From NCBI GenBank assembly GCA_003586115.2, contig QVOM02000119.1:51051428-51115427 (forward strand): a DNA stretch of 64,000 nt. The letters are read 5' to 3'. This document shows, piece after piece, positions 44,597 to 56,583 of the stretch (position 1 is its first letter; each line of letters begins with the position of its first letter). The notes under the pieces were generated by a model, which ran no database searches, was not told where the DNA came from, and was given only the letters and a program-made list of their open reading frames with translations. The translations under genes were made by a program, and so were the position numbers. This DNA comes from Salvator merianae. Taxonomy: Eukaryota; Chordata; Lepidosauria; Squamata; Teiidae.

Positions 44597-46385
44597 GTAT
44601 GTATAATCATTTAAATAATACTTCATAAAATAACCAAAGTGTTAATGATTCTCATTTTCTGACATGAGAACTTAAAGTTTTTGTTGCATTTGTTAATAAT
44701 TATGGGCGTTTCAAATACTCTGCACTTCAAAAGACATAATCCAAACCAATGCTGGGCAACATTAAGTCCCATTGATATCTCTATTTTATATGGAGGGATG
44801 AAAAATCGATTCCTGCTTAATTTTGAGAAAACTTTTACAGATCCACTATCAACAGATCGCTATGTGTATTGATTTTGTATATGTATGGTTTGTATATAAT
44901 TTTTTTCCTGGTTCTATACGAATATATAAAAAACAAACAAATATATTTTCATTTATCTACTCATAGGTCAGACTAATGAACACATTGTACTTACTCAGAT
45001 GCATACACTGCGATCTTGTCCAAACATCCATTAATTTTTATTTGTTTGAATGTATGGCACAGGTCCATACATACGGAAGCCACTGTAAAAATTATGAATA
45101 AAATGAAAAACTTTTTTCTCATAATTCAGTATGCTACGGCTCAGCTTGATTGAACCATAAATATTTTCACTAATTAGACATTTCAATAAATCCACATTAG
45201 TGGCAAGCTAGGGAACAAAAGATAATTTTTTGCAATATAAATTTTAGTTAACACTATGTAGTGAGTTTGGCAGCAGAAGCAAAAAGCATGTGTGTAATTA
45301 TCATTTCCTAAGGGAAATCTATATAAGGCATAGAGAAGTGACTAGATATTTGAGTTCTAGTCTAATAATTATTATTATTATTAAATCTTTAATTAATGCA
45401 CTGTGTAATCAGAAGTGTATTGTGTTTCCCTGAAACGTGTGCCTTTTTTCATCCTTTTCATGTATAATTTTGTAGTTCCCAGGCCCCTCCATTCCTATGG
45501 TGTTTGGAAATATTATGATGATATTCGAAAGAATGGATTTTGGTGCTTTTATTTACATATAAATTTTTGCTCATTTCTATTAGCTCTTAATTGCATTATT
45601 GTTACAATTTGTAAGAAATGTTAAAACAGCGTCTTTAAAAAAAGCCCTCAGCACAGCAATGCTAATTTCATGAAGGCAAGAACCAACCAATTTAAGCAGT
45701 CTTTTTGCATGCTGTTTGTGATGGAAAAAATAAAGCCTTCTTTAAATTATACTTTATTCCATATTTATTTCATTTAAGCAACTGTCTTTCCAGTTTATAT
45801 AGTCCCAAAGACATGCCATCTAGACTTGTAATTAGGCCTGACAGGAGCCAGGCTGTAGATTTCAGCTTTAACGCCAGACACAGTCACCCCAGTTTTGCAT
45901 CCACTGAAGAGCTTTTAAATTCAGTTCTTCCAAAGCCTCATTAAAGTAGTTTGAAAATGTCTTCCATGAAAGCAACATTTTGAGTTGCTAATATGCAGAC
46001 TTGAAAAGCTCTGGACTCTGGTCACCAGGGGTGTGTCAATCCATGCCCTTATGTTTCTTTTTAAAAAGTCTTTGTACCAATGAGAAGGCACTGTGATGAC
46101 AGCCTATCTTTCGGCACTATGTGAAAAATGGATCTGGAAGAGAGGAGATAGGTTTTGCTTTCTAGAATCAAACTATTTAAATCTGTCCCACTGTAGCACT
46201 TCACTGTAGCAGCAGGCTGGGCCAGCAGATAAATTCAGTGGAGGCCAAAGTAGGGGGACTGCGATATGAGTAAAGGTGGTGGCATGTGCTGGCACAAGAG
46301 AAGTGGAGGGGCTCAGTGATCAGAACCTACACTAACCAGTCTACCCTACAAGTCAGCTGGTCAGTTTGGGTTCTTCTGAGAGCCA
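44597..46385 (+). other. KITLG intron 3, first block
   Basis: A+T-rich, with an ATT run near 45369-45382. No gene or transposon end is recognised. Confidence 0.4.
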
Positions 46386-46871
46386 GGGTCTTTTTGCACT
46401 TTCCACCTTGGAATGTTTGAATCCCAACATTCTAAGGTGGAACAGTTCCTGTGGTGCAGTGGCCACCCACACTGCAAACACTGGAACAACCTGGAAACAG
46501 GCTTCCAGCACCCTCAGTGCAAATTCTGTCTGCCTTACCATGACAGCCACAGCAGAAATGTCCACCATGGTGACTAGGGATGAGATGTTTGACTGTACAG
46601 CTGCAGCCACAGCTGTGCCATGGCCTGCAGACTTCATATCAAGAAGTAGGTACAAATGCTGTGTACTGGGAGCAGTCCAACTGTTCCCAGTACGGCTGTG
46701 AACAACTATTTTATTGTCCAACAACAATTTATTGTCCAACAACAATTTTACAGCTGGTAGCCAGCAGGAGCATCTGCAGATGCTCCTGATCACTAGCACC
46801 TCCATGAAATGCAGGCGCACTTTGCTAGTGAGTGTGCAAACACTCACTAGCAACCAAGTGCAAACAGGCCC
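46386..46871 (+). mobile_element. GGGCCTGTT-family transposon, 486 bp
   Basis: The left end is 'gggtctttttgcacttt' and the right end 'aagtgcaaacaggccc', with CCA directly on both sides (46383-46385 and 46872-46874). The interior contains a duplicated 'attttattgtccaacaac'-like unit at 46710-46748 and several short palindromes. It has no coding capacity. The CCA duplication is not the TWA usual for PIF/Harbinger. Confidence 0.75.
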
Positions 46872-48606
46872 CCAGTCTAACTGCTTGCATAATTTGGTTT
46901 GCTAAGAACTGAACCCAATTCAGTACGTCTCTAATAAGTGATTAAAAGGGCAACAATAACAAGCCTTGCATTGCTATTAATATCAGTGGGTGAAGGGCAG
47001 AACAAAAAGGGGAACCTGTGGTTTTCAAGTTGTTGATGATTGCAGTTCACAATTATCTCTGCCATTAAAGCCAGTGATCAGAGATTATGGGAGTTATAGC
47101 TAGGGGAATAACTTCTGTTTTCATACTTGATATCTTTTCTCACACTGATGTTATATCTTAAATAAAAAACATATAGTGATTGGAATATCTGAATAATGCT
47201 TCACAACAGCTACAGAGTGTTATAACAAGAAATTATCATTCATAAGTTCTGTTTGTATCAGCCAGTTTCAGGCAGTCCTCCCTATGCAGTCTACCATTTT
47301 TCTTTGACGCCTAAGAAAACCAAAGTTGTAGATCGTAAATGAAATTCTTACTCGCTGAATTAAAATAATGTGCAAGGAAGAGGGAAAAGAAAGAAAAGTA
47401 ATTAATAAGGCAATGAAAGAAAGGCATTAGTGTCATTGTAAAGTATCTTATAATGGGAATGTTCACAGAGGTTCCGTGCCTTGATATCCTCATGAATACA
47501 AAATTGCAAATCTGGAGACCAGGTAAAATACCACACGTTCTCATTCTGATTGCTTCAAAAACCTGCCAGATATGTAGGTTTTTCCTTTGTGAGTTTTGCC
47601 TTATTTTCCCATTTGCAGATGAGCAATGAGGAGAATGTGTTGTCAAGAATCTACTGTATTGCAGATTATTTTCAGCCCAGCATCTACTTATCTAATCAAA
47701 GCCATAAATACAAATGGCAAAAAAATATTTTATTTTTGCAGCCCTATTAGAAATGTGTTTACTGGCAGGAAAAATAAACAAGATGGTTCTCAATCATTTA
47801 CTCTGTGAATTATGTGCCTCTTTTCAATTATAGGCAGTGTAAGAGAGAGAACCTATTTTTGTTTAGTTGAGATAGATTTGCCATGCATCTGTGCAAATGT
47901 GAATGCATTTGTCTTCATGCCAAAGTTAAGCAAGCACTTAAACTGTGCTTTTAAGTTATACCTCCTTGAACTTAATGTTCAGTTTCTTGAAAGTTAATGC
48001 TTATGGAAGCTGAAAAATAGTTTCCTCTATTAGAACTCTTTTTTTCTCCTCAAGCAGCAAAATTAATTTTATTTTCCTACTTTTGAACTTTTTACTATTT
48101 TGTTGTTAGCAGCACTAAAAAGATGGTAAAGGTAGTTAGTGGTGGTTGCCCTACATTTTGGCTCAGTGAAGATTAAATATGCTTAATAAATCCTTTGCAA
48201 AATATGCAAAACCCAGGGCCGTGTCTTTTAAAGGTCCTTTTTCTGTTTCTTTTAATTCTTGCTACCTCTCAAAAGAAGGTGCTCAGTTTTATTCCCATTT
48301 TAACAAGTGGTGCTTCACCTGAAATTACCTACTCTTGAAGGAAAAGGTAACTTGAAACTGGCAATGCTTTTTCCAGCCAGATTTTCTGGGTGAATTTGGA
48401 AACTCTCTGCAGTTACTATTTAAGCAATTAACTAAAAATACAGTCCACAAGGTTTCATACACATATTTTCATGTATTCAGTTTCAGCTAAAGGTTAATTC
48501 CACACATCAGGCTTGGTTACCTGTTAGGACAGCTGTTTGCACATTGACAAAAAAGTGAACCTTATCAAAAAGAAGACACCAATTTGCATATAACAATTTG
48601 CATATG

Positions 48607-48651
<45 letters not shown>

Positions 48652-50074
48652 AGAGAGAGAGAGAGACTGAGAGACTGAGAGAGAAAGAGAATTACTACAA
48701 TGAAAGTACTTATCACTGTGAACTAAGTAACCTAGTGCTTGTTCCACTTGCTCTCTGGATGATATCTGTTGATAAGCAATGAGAACTTCTTTGTTCCTCT
48801 ATCTTGAAGGCTCCTTATCTTTAAACAGGAGTATCAGATGCAGCAGTCATTCAAATATAGAGCTTGCTCACCTTGAGCATAGTGCTTTGCTGACAATCTT
48901 CCCAACATAAAGATTCCTTTGAAAATCAGGATGGGGCCTCCAGATCAAGAATGTGTGGAGGGGGGGGGCACAAGGTTCCAACAGTAAATTCTTGAATCAT
49001 GTTTTGATGTGCAGGCCGCTATTTTACCTTCTACAGAAGCACCCATATTGAAGCCCATGAGCTTGTGCCTGTACTGAATCCCATCAATGGGATCCCAGAT
49101 CAACCAAAATCACGTGTGGTACCTTTCTGGTATTTGTGGGCTTACCACAGGCATTGGGCTCATCACTATGCCTCCCCCCAAAAAACAACCCTGCTAAACT
49201 AGATGGGCCATTGATCTGATCCAGCTGGTTGTTCTTAGGGATAAAGAGTAAATGTAATACAGTTTAAATAGATTTCAAGTTCTTAAATTGTATTTTAATG
49301 ATGAACATCATAAAACATGTTTGTAGTTGAGAAAAAAACAATTTAAGATATAAATGGAGTGAAAAATTTGGAACTGCATAATGCTTTTTAGGGTGGAATT
49401 GTCTCCTGGAATAAAGTCTCTAAATATTCCATGCATGGAGTTTCATGCTTGGGGTTGCTGAGGTGTAAAGTATCTAGTGAGGAATTGGGGTGTTCCTTGC
49501 ATATATAGGGTTCATTTTTATTGGTTTTTTGTTTGTTGCATTGATTGTATATGCTTATTCTGCCCTTGGTGAAAAGGGTGTTATAAATTATTGTTATTAT
49601 TAAATATTATCATCGTTGTCATCATCATTATTATTACTATTATTATCTTTTGATAGCATGTATAATTGTCTGAAGAAAAAGTATGATTATGAAATCTAGC
49701 AATCATTATGAAAGGAAGGGCAAGATGATATTAAATATCATAGCATGCAAAAGTATAAGAGAGGTTAAAAGCTAGCAGTGATTTTTTTTGACAGCTTTGA
49801 AGCTGATAGGCACAGGAATAAAGCAGAACTGGCTACATCTACTGACAGTCATGGCTGACCTAGTTATGTTAAGAGGGGTTGTCAGGAATTCCAAAAAGAA
49901 CTCAAGAAAACAGCAGGTAACCTAATGGAAGTTGAACTTCAATTTAACAGAGTGCAAGTTAATACTCATTGGAAAGAACACACTAATCTACTTTTACACA
50001 CTTTAAATTACTGTACTCAAACTCATGTGTGCAAAGTGTAATCTTTTCTTCTTTCTTTTTATCATCCCTGACAG
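46872..50074 (+). other. Intron 3, second block
   Basis: Contains a TA/GA microsatellite (48609-48690), a minus-strand scrap of the 'aacataagaggag' family at about 49187-49240 ('aaactagatgggccattgat'), an L2-like LINE tail ending in ATT/ATC triplets at 49480-49650, and a decayed small palindrome near 47030-47100. No gene is seen before the exon 4 acceptor. Confidence 0.45.
48609..48690 (+). repeat. (TA)n then (GA)n microsatellite
   Basis: About 20 TA units are followed directly by GA units broken by short 'gactgaga' interruptions. Confidence 0.92.
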
Positions 50075-50254
50075 CCTAATCATTGTTGGTTGCATTTGAT
50101 GGTCCCTGAATTGTCAAAGAGTCTGAATAATCTTCTCCACAAATTTACAGACTTTTCAGATATGACAGATGTCATAAGTAATTATTATATCATCAATAAT
50201 CTCACCCGGATCATCAATGATCTGATGGCATGCCTGTCTTCTAATAAATATAAG
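50075..50254 (+). CDS. KITLG: KITLG exon 4: central helices of the cytokine fold
   Basis: This 60-codon exon is in phase 0 at both ends, with a long pyrimidine tract and 'cctgacag' acceptor and a GTAATA donor. It starts [10 protein letters not shown], continues with a helix rich in Leu and Ser and the KFTDFSDM segment, then [10 protein letters not shown], and ends [10 protein letters not shown]. The NHCW cysteine and the MAC cysteine match the second and third cysteines of KIT ligand, so both disulfides can form. The Asn-Leu-Thr at exon residues 42-44 is a possible N-glycosylation site. From memory the human exon has 57 codons; the extra residues here appear to lie in or after the FSDMTDV loop. 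The exon carries much of the dimer and receptor interface in the known structure. Confidence 0.96.
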
Positions 50255-51912
50255 GTAATAACCTAGTATTGATCTTTAAATTTTACTGCAGAAACTAGGA
50301 GACCACTAGGTGCTTTAGAACACATCAGCCTTGAGTAATCTGGTGCTATCCAGATGTTTTTTAATCACAAGTCCCTCAGTTCTTGCTAACACATAAGTAA
50401 TTATCAGGCCTTCTCTCTTTTATGCATTCTGCATAGAATGTAGAAATGGAACTTCTTTCAAACCAGAGATAGCATTAAAACTACTGTTATTTAAAAACCC
50501 AGTAGCTTCAGAAGTCATATTTTGAATTTTTTTCCCCCTGAAACTGTATACATCAACCAAATGGTAATCTCTGAAACCAAAACTATATAATGCAGACAGA
50601 TTTTTCCAGCCTTTCTACAGGGATTCTTTGTGATTTTAGTGGTAGAGTCTTGAGGATTTCCCTTCTTACAGCTGCACAATTACATGAACTTTTTTGTGTG
50701 TTTAGGTTATTGTGATATGCTATGTGAAATTTCCATTGAAAAGTACCCAGAAACTCAAAGACAATGCAGAGAAACTACATGAATCAGCTGCAGTGGCTGC
50801 CAGTTCATTTTTGAGACCTGGTCAAAGTCCTAAATAGGTTGCAATCAAACTCCTTGAAGATCTGTTCCCTTCCAGATGAATCTGTCCATCCTTTAAAACT
50901 AAGTTGCCCAAGTGCAACCGGCCAAATGTTGAAGGACTACAGTCTTTATGGTGGGGCACACACAGACCATCTTCTCAAGTTCATCAGGATTTGCTGGTTC
51001 TGAACATCAGCATTATCATCTCCATGGGCCTTAAAAATGGATATATTCAACTGGAGGAGATTAGATTTCCAAGGAGTGCCTGACCATTATAAAGTCTGTA
51101 GTCCTTCATTATCTGGTAGGCTGTACTTTGAGCAGCCCTGCTTTAAGGTCAAGTGATACAGCCCTAGTAACCCATACTCTGGTGGTGTGGTATTGAGCAC
51201 AAAAGAGTGCACCCTCTTGTGGCTGCATCCTGTATGTAGAATTCCCTGTTCCAGACCTAAACATTATTTTCTTCTTAATGGATGTTTCACTAGCATTTAA
51301 ATTTTTTCTTCAAACCATTTATTCTGCTTTTGCTTGAATTATTTGCTAGTTGATTTCCTGGGTTTTTCTACGTGATATAGCTTGCTTTTATGTGCTTTAT
51401 TTCACATTTTCTCCCACTTTTTTGTCTTTGATTCTGATTAGTTTCTTTCAGCCTCTTTACTGGAAGGAAAAGAGGTAAATAAATCATTGTATAAATATAA
51501 ACAAACAACTGTATGAGATAACTGGAGAATTTAGTTACATTCACTATGTGCAACAGAGCATATTTTTAGTTTAAGGGAAACTATCGCATTGTGTATAGAA
51601 TAAAATAAGTGGCAACAAAAAGCCATACTGTACAAAGCTAATTTTGACATTAGCTGCTTAATTGGGCAAAGTGAAAGAAACTAATTGCAGATCCAGGATT
51701 AACATTTTTCTGTCAAGGAAAATACTCTTAGTAGAATTTGATCTTTGTAATTTGCAGTGCCACCTGTTAAATATCTTATCACTTAATGAAAAATCTATTG
51801 TTCATATCCTTTCTTGTAAGGCAAATTACACTTTACAACATGGAAAACTGAAGGTTTTTTTAATATATTTATATATATATATATATATTAAAAATTATCT
51901 TTTTTTGGGTAG
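50255..51912 (+). other. KITLG intron 4
   Basis: A 1.66-kb phase 0 intron. It has a TA microsatellite at 51861-51889, only about 23 bases before the exon 5 acceptor, where it must lie close to the branch point and pyrimidine tract. No other repeat is recognised with confidence. Confidence 0.6.
51861..51889 (+). repeat. AT-rich microsatellite next to the exon 5 acceptor
   Basis: About ten TA units with one interruption, immediately followed by the T tract and acceptor. Confidence 0.85.
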
Positions 51913-52075
51913 AATTTTAGACAATATAATGACCATCTTTATGAAGAAGGCGAATTCATTCCAGAAGAGTTCTTTAAGCACTTTTATAGCACTATTGATG
52001 TGTACAAAATCTTTGCAAAAACACCAGTACAGACCGAATGTGTTCTGGTTTCAACAACAGAGCCACTCCCTAATG
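51913..52075 (+). CDS. KITLG: KITLG exon 5: last helix, fourth cysteine and stalk start
   Basis: This exon has 54 codons plus one base, entering in phase 0 and leaving in phase 1. The acceptor is 'tttttttgggtag' with a rather short pyrimidine tract, lying about 23 bases after an AT microsatellite. The donor is GTAAGA. It reads NFRQYNDHLYEEGEF, then IPEEFFKHFYSTIDVYKIF, then TECVLVSTTEPLPN. PEEFF and the following aromatic-rich helix are typical of KIT ligand. The Cys in TEC is the fourth and last disulfide cysteine. The Ser/Thr/Pro-rich end begins the stalk before the membrane. Mammals have Asn-Arg-Ser after PEEFFRIF; here it is Tyr-Ser-Thr, so that glycosylation site is absent. The codon split across exon 6 gives Asp. 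Confidence 0.95.
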
Positions 52076-52342
52076 GTAAGAGGAATTCTTAATGTGTGTT
52101 TACATATATGTGCTGCAAAATCTTATAATGCTTTTAGCAGTATTACGCCAAGTCTATACAGCCTTGCATCTGTCAAGATGCTTAAAAGTAAACATAGATC
52201 TTCCTAGTGATAACAACCAGCTGCTCAGTTTTAAGCCAGAAAAGACATGCGACCATTAGGTATCAATGCTGGTTTTTCTGCGTAGCAGAAAATGGGTGCA
52301 ATCTAGATTAGAGCTGTAGTGGTAAAACTCTTTTAATACGAT

Positions 52343-52404
<62 letters not shown>

Positions 52405-53352
52405 GCTATAGAACCTCTCATAGCATTGGGGTTAGGCTCCTGAAAAATGGTGCCTTTTGTGAGAATGTGCAATGAGAGTGATAGGGGACCATCCTAAAAG
52501 CCTGGAGAGGGAGTGCAGATGTAATTTTGTGTCTTTCAAGGTGGGGAGGGGCTGCGGAGAACTGCCACTGAAAAAGGCAGCTCACCTGGGAGGGAAGAGG
52601 CAGAGGCATGCAGATCACAGAGCTTGTTTGCCTTCTGAGAGTGGGGAGCAACAGAAGAGGATACTTGCCAAGAGACTCGCCTGCTTTCAGCAATTTGTGG
52701 CACGGGAGAGGCAGAGGCACCCAAAGCACGGAGTTTGCTTTCCAGAAAATGTCTCTGTGAGCTTCAGCATCAATCAGCACTAATCAGATGGCAAGAACCC
52801 TCTAGGGTTGCAGTGCATGGTGGCTCTTATTTCCCTGTGCTTCTTCCTTGATAGAAATTGCCGATACTTCTGTCTGCCTCTGCTTGCTCCTGCACTTTCC
52901 AATCAGGGAGATCCTAGCCCCAGAGCAAGTATCTGCTTTAGCTTCTCCCTGCCCTGCAATTCATTCTTGGAAGTTGCCAAAATGAGTAATCGAAGCACAG
53001 ACCATGAGAAAAGGCTCACGATTTTTCAGAAGCTTTAGACTGAAAACGCATTACGTGAAATTGTGCTATAGGAGGTTGAACTGTATGTAGATATAGATAA
53101 TCTTTTAAAAACTATTCACACAATTGTTGATTTTAATTAATTCAGCAATCATTGCTGCATATTACAAGGATACGGGGCTGAAAAAAATTATATCTTTAGC
53201 AACAAATGTATGTCTTTAACAACAACCAGCTAATCAGTTATTGTTTACTCATTACTAACACTGGTATTAATTAATATTAATATGCCCCAATGAGACCAAA
53301 ATATTCCACAGCATTTCAAAATACACACCATGATGCTCTTCTTCTGTTGTAG
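52076..53352 (+). other. KITLG intron 5
   Basis: A 1.28-kb phase 1 intron holding a GATA microsatellite at 52343-52399. A G+C-richer stretch follows at 52430-53030 ('cctgggagggaagaggcaga' and related words in both directions), probably an unrecognised repeat. No gene is seen. Confidence 0.5.
52343..52399 (+). repeat. (GATA)n microsatellite
   Basis: About 14 GATA units, nearly perfect. The final unit changes to 'gataat'. Confidence 0.95.
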
Positions 53353-53442
53353 ATTCCAGCATCAGTGTCACAAGACCATTTTTGTTACATCATGTTGCGG
53401 CCAGCTCTCTAAGGAATGACACCCTTGTCAAAAACACCAATG
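53353..53442 (+). CDS. KITLG: KITLG exon 6: alternatively used stalk exon with cleavage region
   Basis: This 90-base exon is in phase 1 at both ends, so skipping it keeps the frame. The acceptor is 'cttctgttgtag' and the donor GTAAGT. With the split codon it reads DSSISVTRPFLL then HHVAASSLRND and TLVKNTN. In mammals this is the exon whose presence makes the readily shed form of KIT ligand, because the main protease site lies in the VAASS region; its omission gives the stable membrane form. The VAASSLRND core is intact, while the two residues before it are His-His instead of Pro-Pro. Asn-Asp-Thr is a possible glycosylation site. It is six bases longer than human exon 6. Alternative use in this species is inferred from phase and family, not shown by the DNA. 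Confidence 0.95.
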
Positions 53443-54045
53443 GTAAGTTTAGTTGGTCGTTTTCATTTCTGTATTACACATGACCATAGACCAATCATAG
53501 AATAGAATCATAGAATGATTCATAGAATCATAGAACCAGGAGTGCCCTAGAGGAAAGGAAGAAGTTGTGCTGTTTTTTTTCCAGCACATCCATTGCCCAC
53601 ATAGCCAGTCAGTAAGCAGGAGCACTGCAAAGGAGGATCGGTGGTGAGTGAACAAGATAAGCACCACTTATCTCACCTGACTAAGTGGGCAAATAATCCC
53701 TACTGGAAACTCCATGGGACAACTGGTGCTAATCCTCCCAGGAATAAGGTTCTCTATGGGTGGGACTTCCACCTAACAGGCAGTCTTAGAAAATTGAAGG
53801 CATGTGCTTGGATGCCCACATGCACATGGAAAGTGCTTCTTTGTAAAGGAGTAATTTCAAAGTTCCCAGGTAGGATTTTCTTGAGCGACTTCTTTGTCTC
53901 ATTTATCCAGATATTGCCCTGTTGTCCTTGATTGCTTTGCAGCAGGTGTCAGTGTCAGTATGGCCTTAAGCGTGAACTAATATTACTTCTCAGTCATTTG
54001 TGGAAAAGAGAGAGAAGCTACACTGTTTTCCTTTACTGGTAGGAT

Positions 54046-54228
54046 GCCTCTAAAGACCATTTGCAGGGAGGCAAGAGCAAGAGAAAGTACTCCTGTCATC
54101 TTCTGCTTGAGGATTTCCAGAAGCAAATGGTGGGCTCCTGTGCAAGGCAGGATGTTGGACTGCGCAAGGCAGGATGAGGCCTCATCCAGCAGGGTTTTCT
54201 TATATTTTTTATATTCTTATGATTATGG
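54046..54228 (-). repeat. 'aacataagaggag' repeat family copy, minus strand
   Basis: Reverse complement gives 'ataagaatataaaaaatata', a GGATGAGGCC-containing stretch, 'agtccaacatcctg' and 'caaatggtctttagaggcatcc', in the family order. An internal 'ctgcgcaaggcaggatg' unit is locally duplicated. A second, shorter scrap follows at 54430-54506. Confidence 0.55.
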
Positions 54229-54249
54229 TAGGAATTGATTTAGAACCTG

Positions 54250-54330
54250 ATGGTTGTAGTTTTGGTTTTGGTTATGGTTGTAGTTGTGGGGGTGGTTGTG
54301 GGGGTGGGGGTGATGGGGATTGAGATTGGG
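54250..54330 (+). repeat. G-rich tract with quadruplex pattern
   Basis: Degenerate GGTTNT units lead into runs of five, five, five and four G between 54288 and 54318. Four runs with short loops on the coding strand can form a G-quadruplex in DNA or in the intron RNA. Confidence 0.75.
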
Positions 54331-56583
54331 ATAATGATGATACTTTCAGTTGCTGTTATTTTAGCAAAAATAGTTGGATTTTCTTTCTGTTTCAAATATT
54401 TAGTCCTCTTTTCCATTTTTAGATGGTATTTGAATATCCCCTGTACCCCTACATGGCCTGTGTCCTGATCAAGCAAGGCTCCTCTTATATTCCTATGGAC
54501 CTCATCACCTTGTCTTTGATTAGTTATGGAGAGATATGTTGAACTATTAGTGACTGACTGATGGCTTATTATGTGTGACTGACTGGTGGCTTATTGTACA
54601 CTTGATAGCCTGTTCATTGTTGACAGGCTGTTGGTCTGTTGTGCAATTAATTGCTATAAGTTGTTTGCTATTTGCACTGCGGTTAGGGATGGGTGGGGTC
54701 ATTATAATTCATGATTTGTCTGTTTGCCTTTGAAAAGCGGTTTCCCAGTTTTGCAGGTAATGCCCTTGGTCTCTCTTGAAATAGTAAGAATGTTATTCTG
54801 TTTCAGTGGCCTCTCTCATGACCAATTCTTGAACTTTACTGATTTTAGCTATGATGCCTGTGTGTTTAAAAAAAGGTGGGGTTTTTTTGTTTTTCTATTC
54901 AAGAATACTCTGCAGCTGACAATTTGTCCAGTTACATGAGGTGCACACAGCTATCATGCTGGCATTTTTTGTTATAATGCAAGTGGTCATCCCAAACTAA
55001 ACTTTGCCACATTCACAGAGTATTTTATAAATGCCTGGAGTACATAGTGGATCATGTAGTGTCTTTAGTTAGTGTCAGCATCTGTCCTGTTTGGTTGTTG
55101 GTTTAACAATTGTTTAGCAATTTGGGTATGGAATCTGCGACATAATGCATGTATGGCAGTAATACTTTAGTTTTTTTTTCTTCAGTGTTGCTTTCTTTCT
55201 GTTCCCATCATTTCTCTTTGCAGTTGTTCGTTTGGTGGATCTCTCTTATCTGGTAGCCACTGGCATTTAGTGGTTTTTGATGTGCTCTAATTCAGCTTAT
55301 CTGGCTGTGCATTTCTTTTGACTCTGTCTACTAGGGTTTTTACTACTGTTCTCTTTTGTGCTAGCTGGTGGTTAGACTTGGCTTTCAAATATCTGTCCAT
55401 ATGCATGAGTTTCCCGTACACTGTGTATCCCACAAAACTCTCAGGAGAACTAGATACACAGAAGAAAACTCTTGGGAGAGCCAGTCAAGTCCTCTGAAGA
55501 TGGGTATTGCAGTTATATTCGAAATGTCAGGGTCCAGACTATGCAAACTGGGCAGAACAGCCCAGAAAATCTAATGAATGAAACCTAACATTACGTTGCA
55601 AACAACCACTATTAGTCATGAAAAATTAAAAGAAAGGGGTACCACCAATCAGTTATCAACTAACTACTTCCTTGTCAACAGTGTTAAAATTATTGACTGG
55701 AATATTAGTCAATGTACTCTGAAAGTATCTGATTGTTGAAGATCTTGTTCCAAAAGACCAGGAAGGAAATTGGCAAAACTCTCACGAAACAAAAGATCAG
55801 AAGATGTAAATGAACCTAAAAATGGGGGCCCAATGTGATCTGAACCTTCACATCACCAAGATCATCGAGGCAACCTCAGCCTGGCAAGGTGTGCCCCCTC
55901 TGCTTGAAGGGGCTCAGCTCACCACCCTCCACTGGGCATTATAGCTTTCTATGCATGCTGCTACTATGTGCTGCCTCCTCACCTTCTGCTGTCTTGTACA
56001 GTTCCTCCCTTGTCAAAGGCTAGCTTCTTCTCCCCCCCTCACCTACCTGTTGTTCTGTGCCACTGCCTTTCCTTACCTGCCAGTTGGTTCTACTTGTTAT
56101 GCTGGAACTACCTGTTCATGGCACCACTTCCTTTTCATGGACTCAGCACAACCAATGGCATTAGATGGTTTCCCAAAAAATGGCATCATGCGCAGACATA
56201 GCATAGTCTCCTAGAATCTGTAGTTCCATCACAAAAAGATAGCATCTAGCATTAGAAAAATGGAGCAGCAGTGCTGGCCTGTAGGTAGGGTGAGCCCAAA
56301 GGCAGTACAGCCCAAAGGAGGGAAGCAATGGCACAGTTCAACAGATGTAGTATGAGGCAGGAAGGGTTGAGTCAAGCCAAATTAGATTAATTGGATCAAA
56401 AAGCCTGAAAGATTATGATCTTAAATCATGCATTATTACATACTAGAAAAAATAGTGCTTGGCAATACCTGCCATGTAACACCTGTCACTGAGATTTATT
56501 ATAAAGAAGTTAAAAGTGGTTTAAGTGATTCCATCAAGCAGAGCGAGGGAAAAGATTTACTGTGTATGTGTAACAAAGGCATC

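Larger units (their letters stand above)
53443..56583 (+). other. KITLG intron 6, first block
   Basis: Phase 1 intron, continuing past the window. At 53490-53537 'aatcatagaatag' type repeats followed by 'aaccaggagtgccctagagg' look like a bare CR1 3' tail on the minus strand. Two minus-strand scraps of the 'aacataagaggag' family lie at 54046-54228 and 54430-54506. A G-rich tract lies at 54250-54330. I searched this block and the remainder of the window for exon 7 (transmembrane segment) and found no match. Confidence 0.5.
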
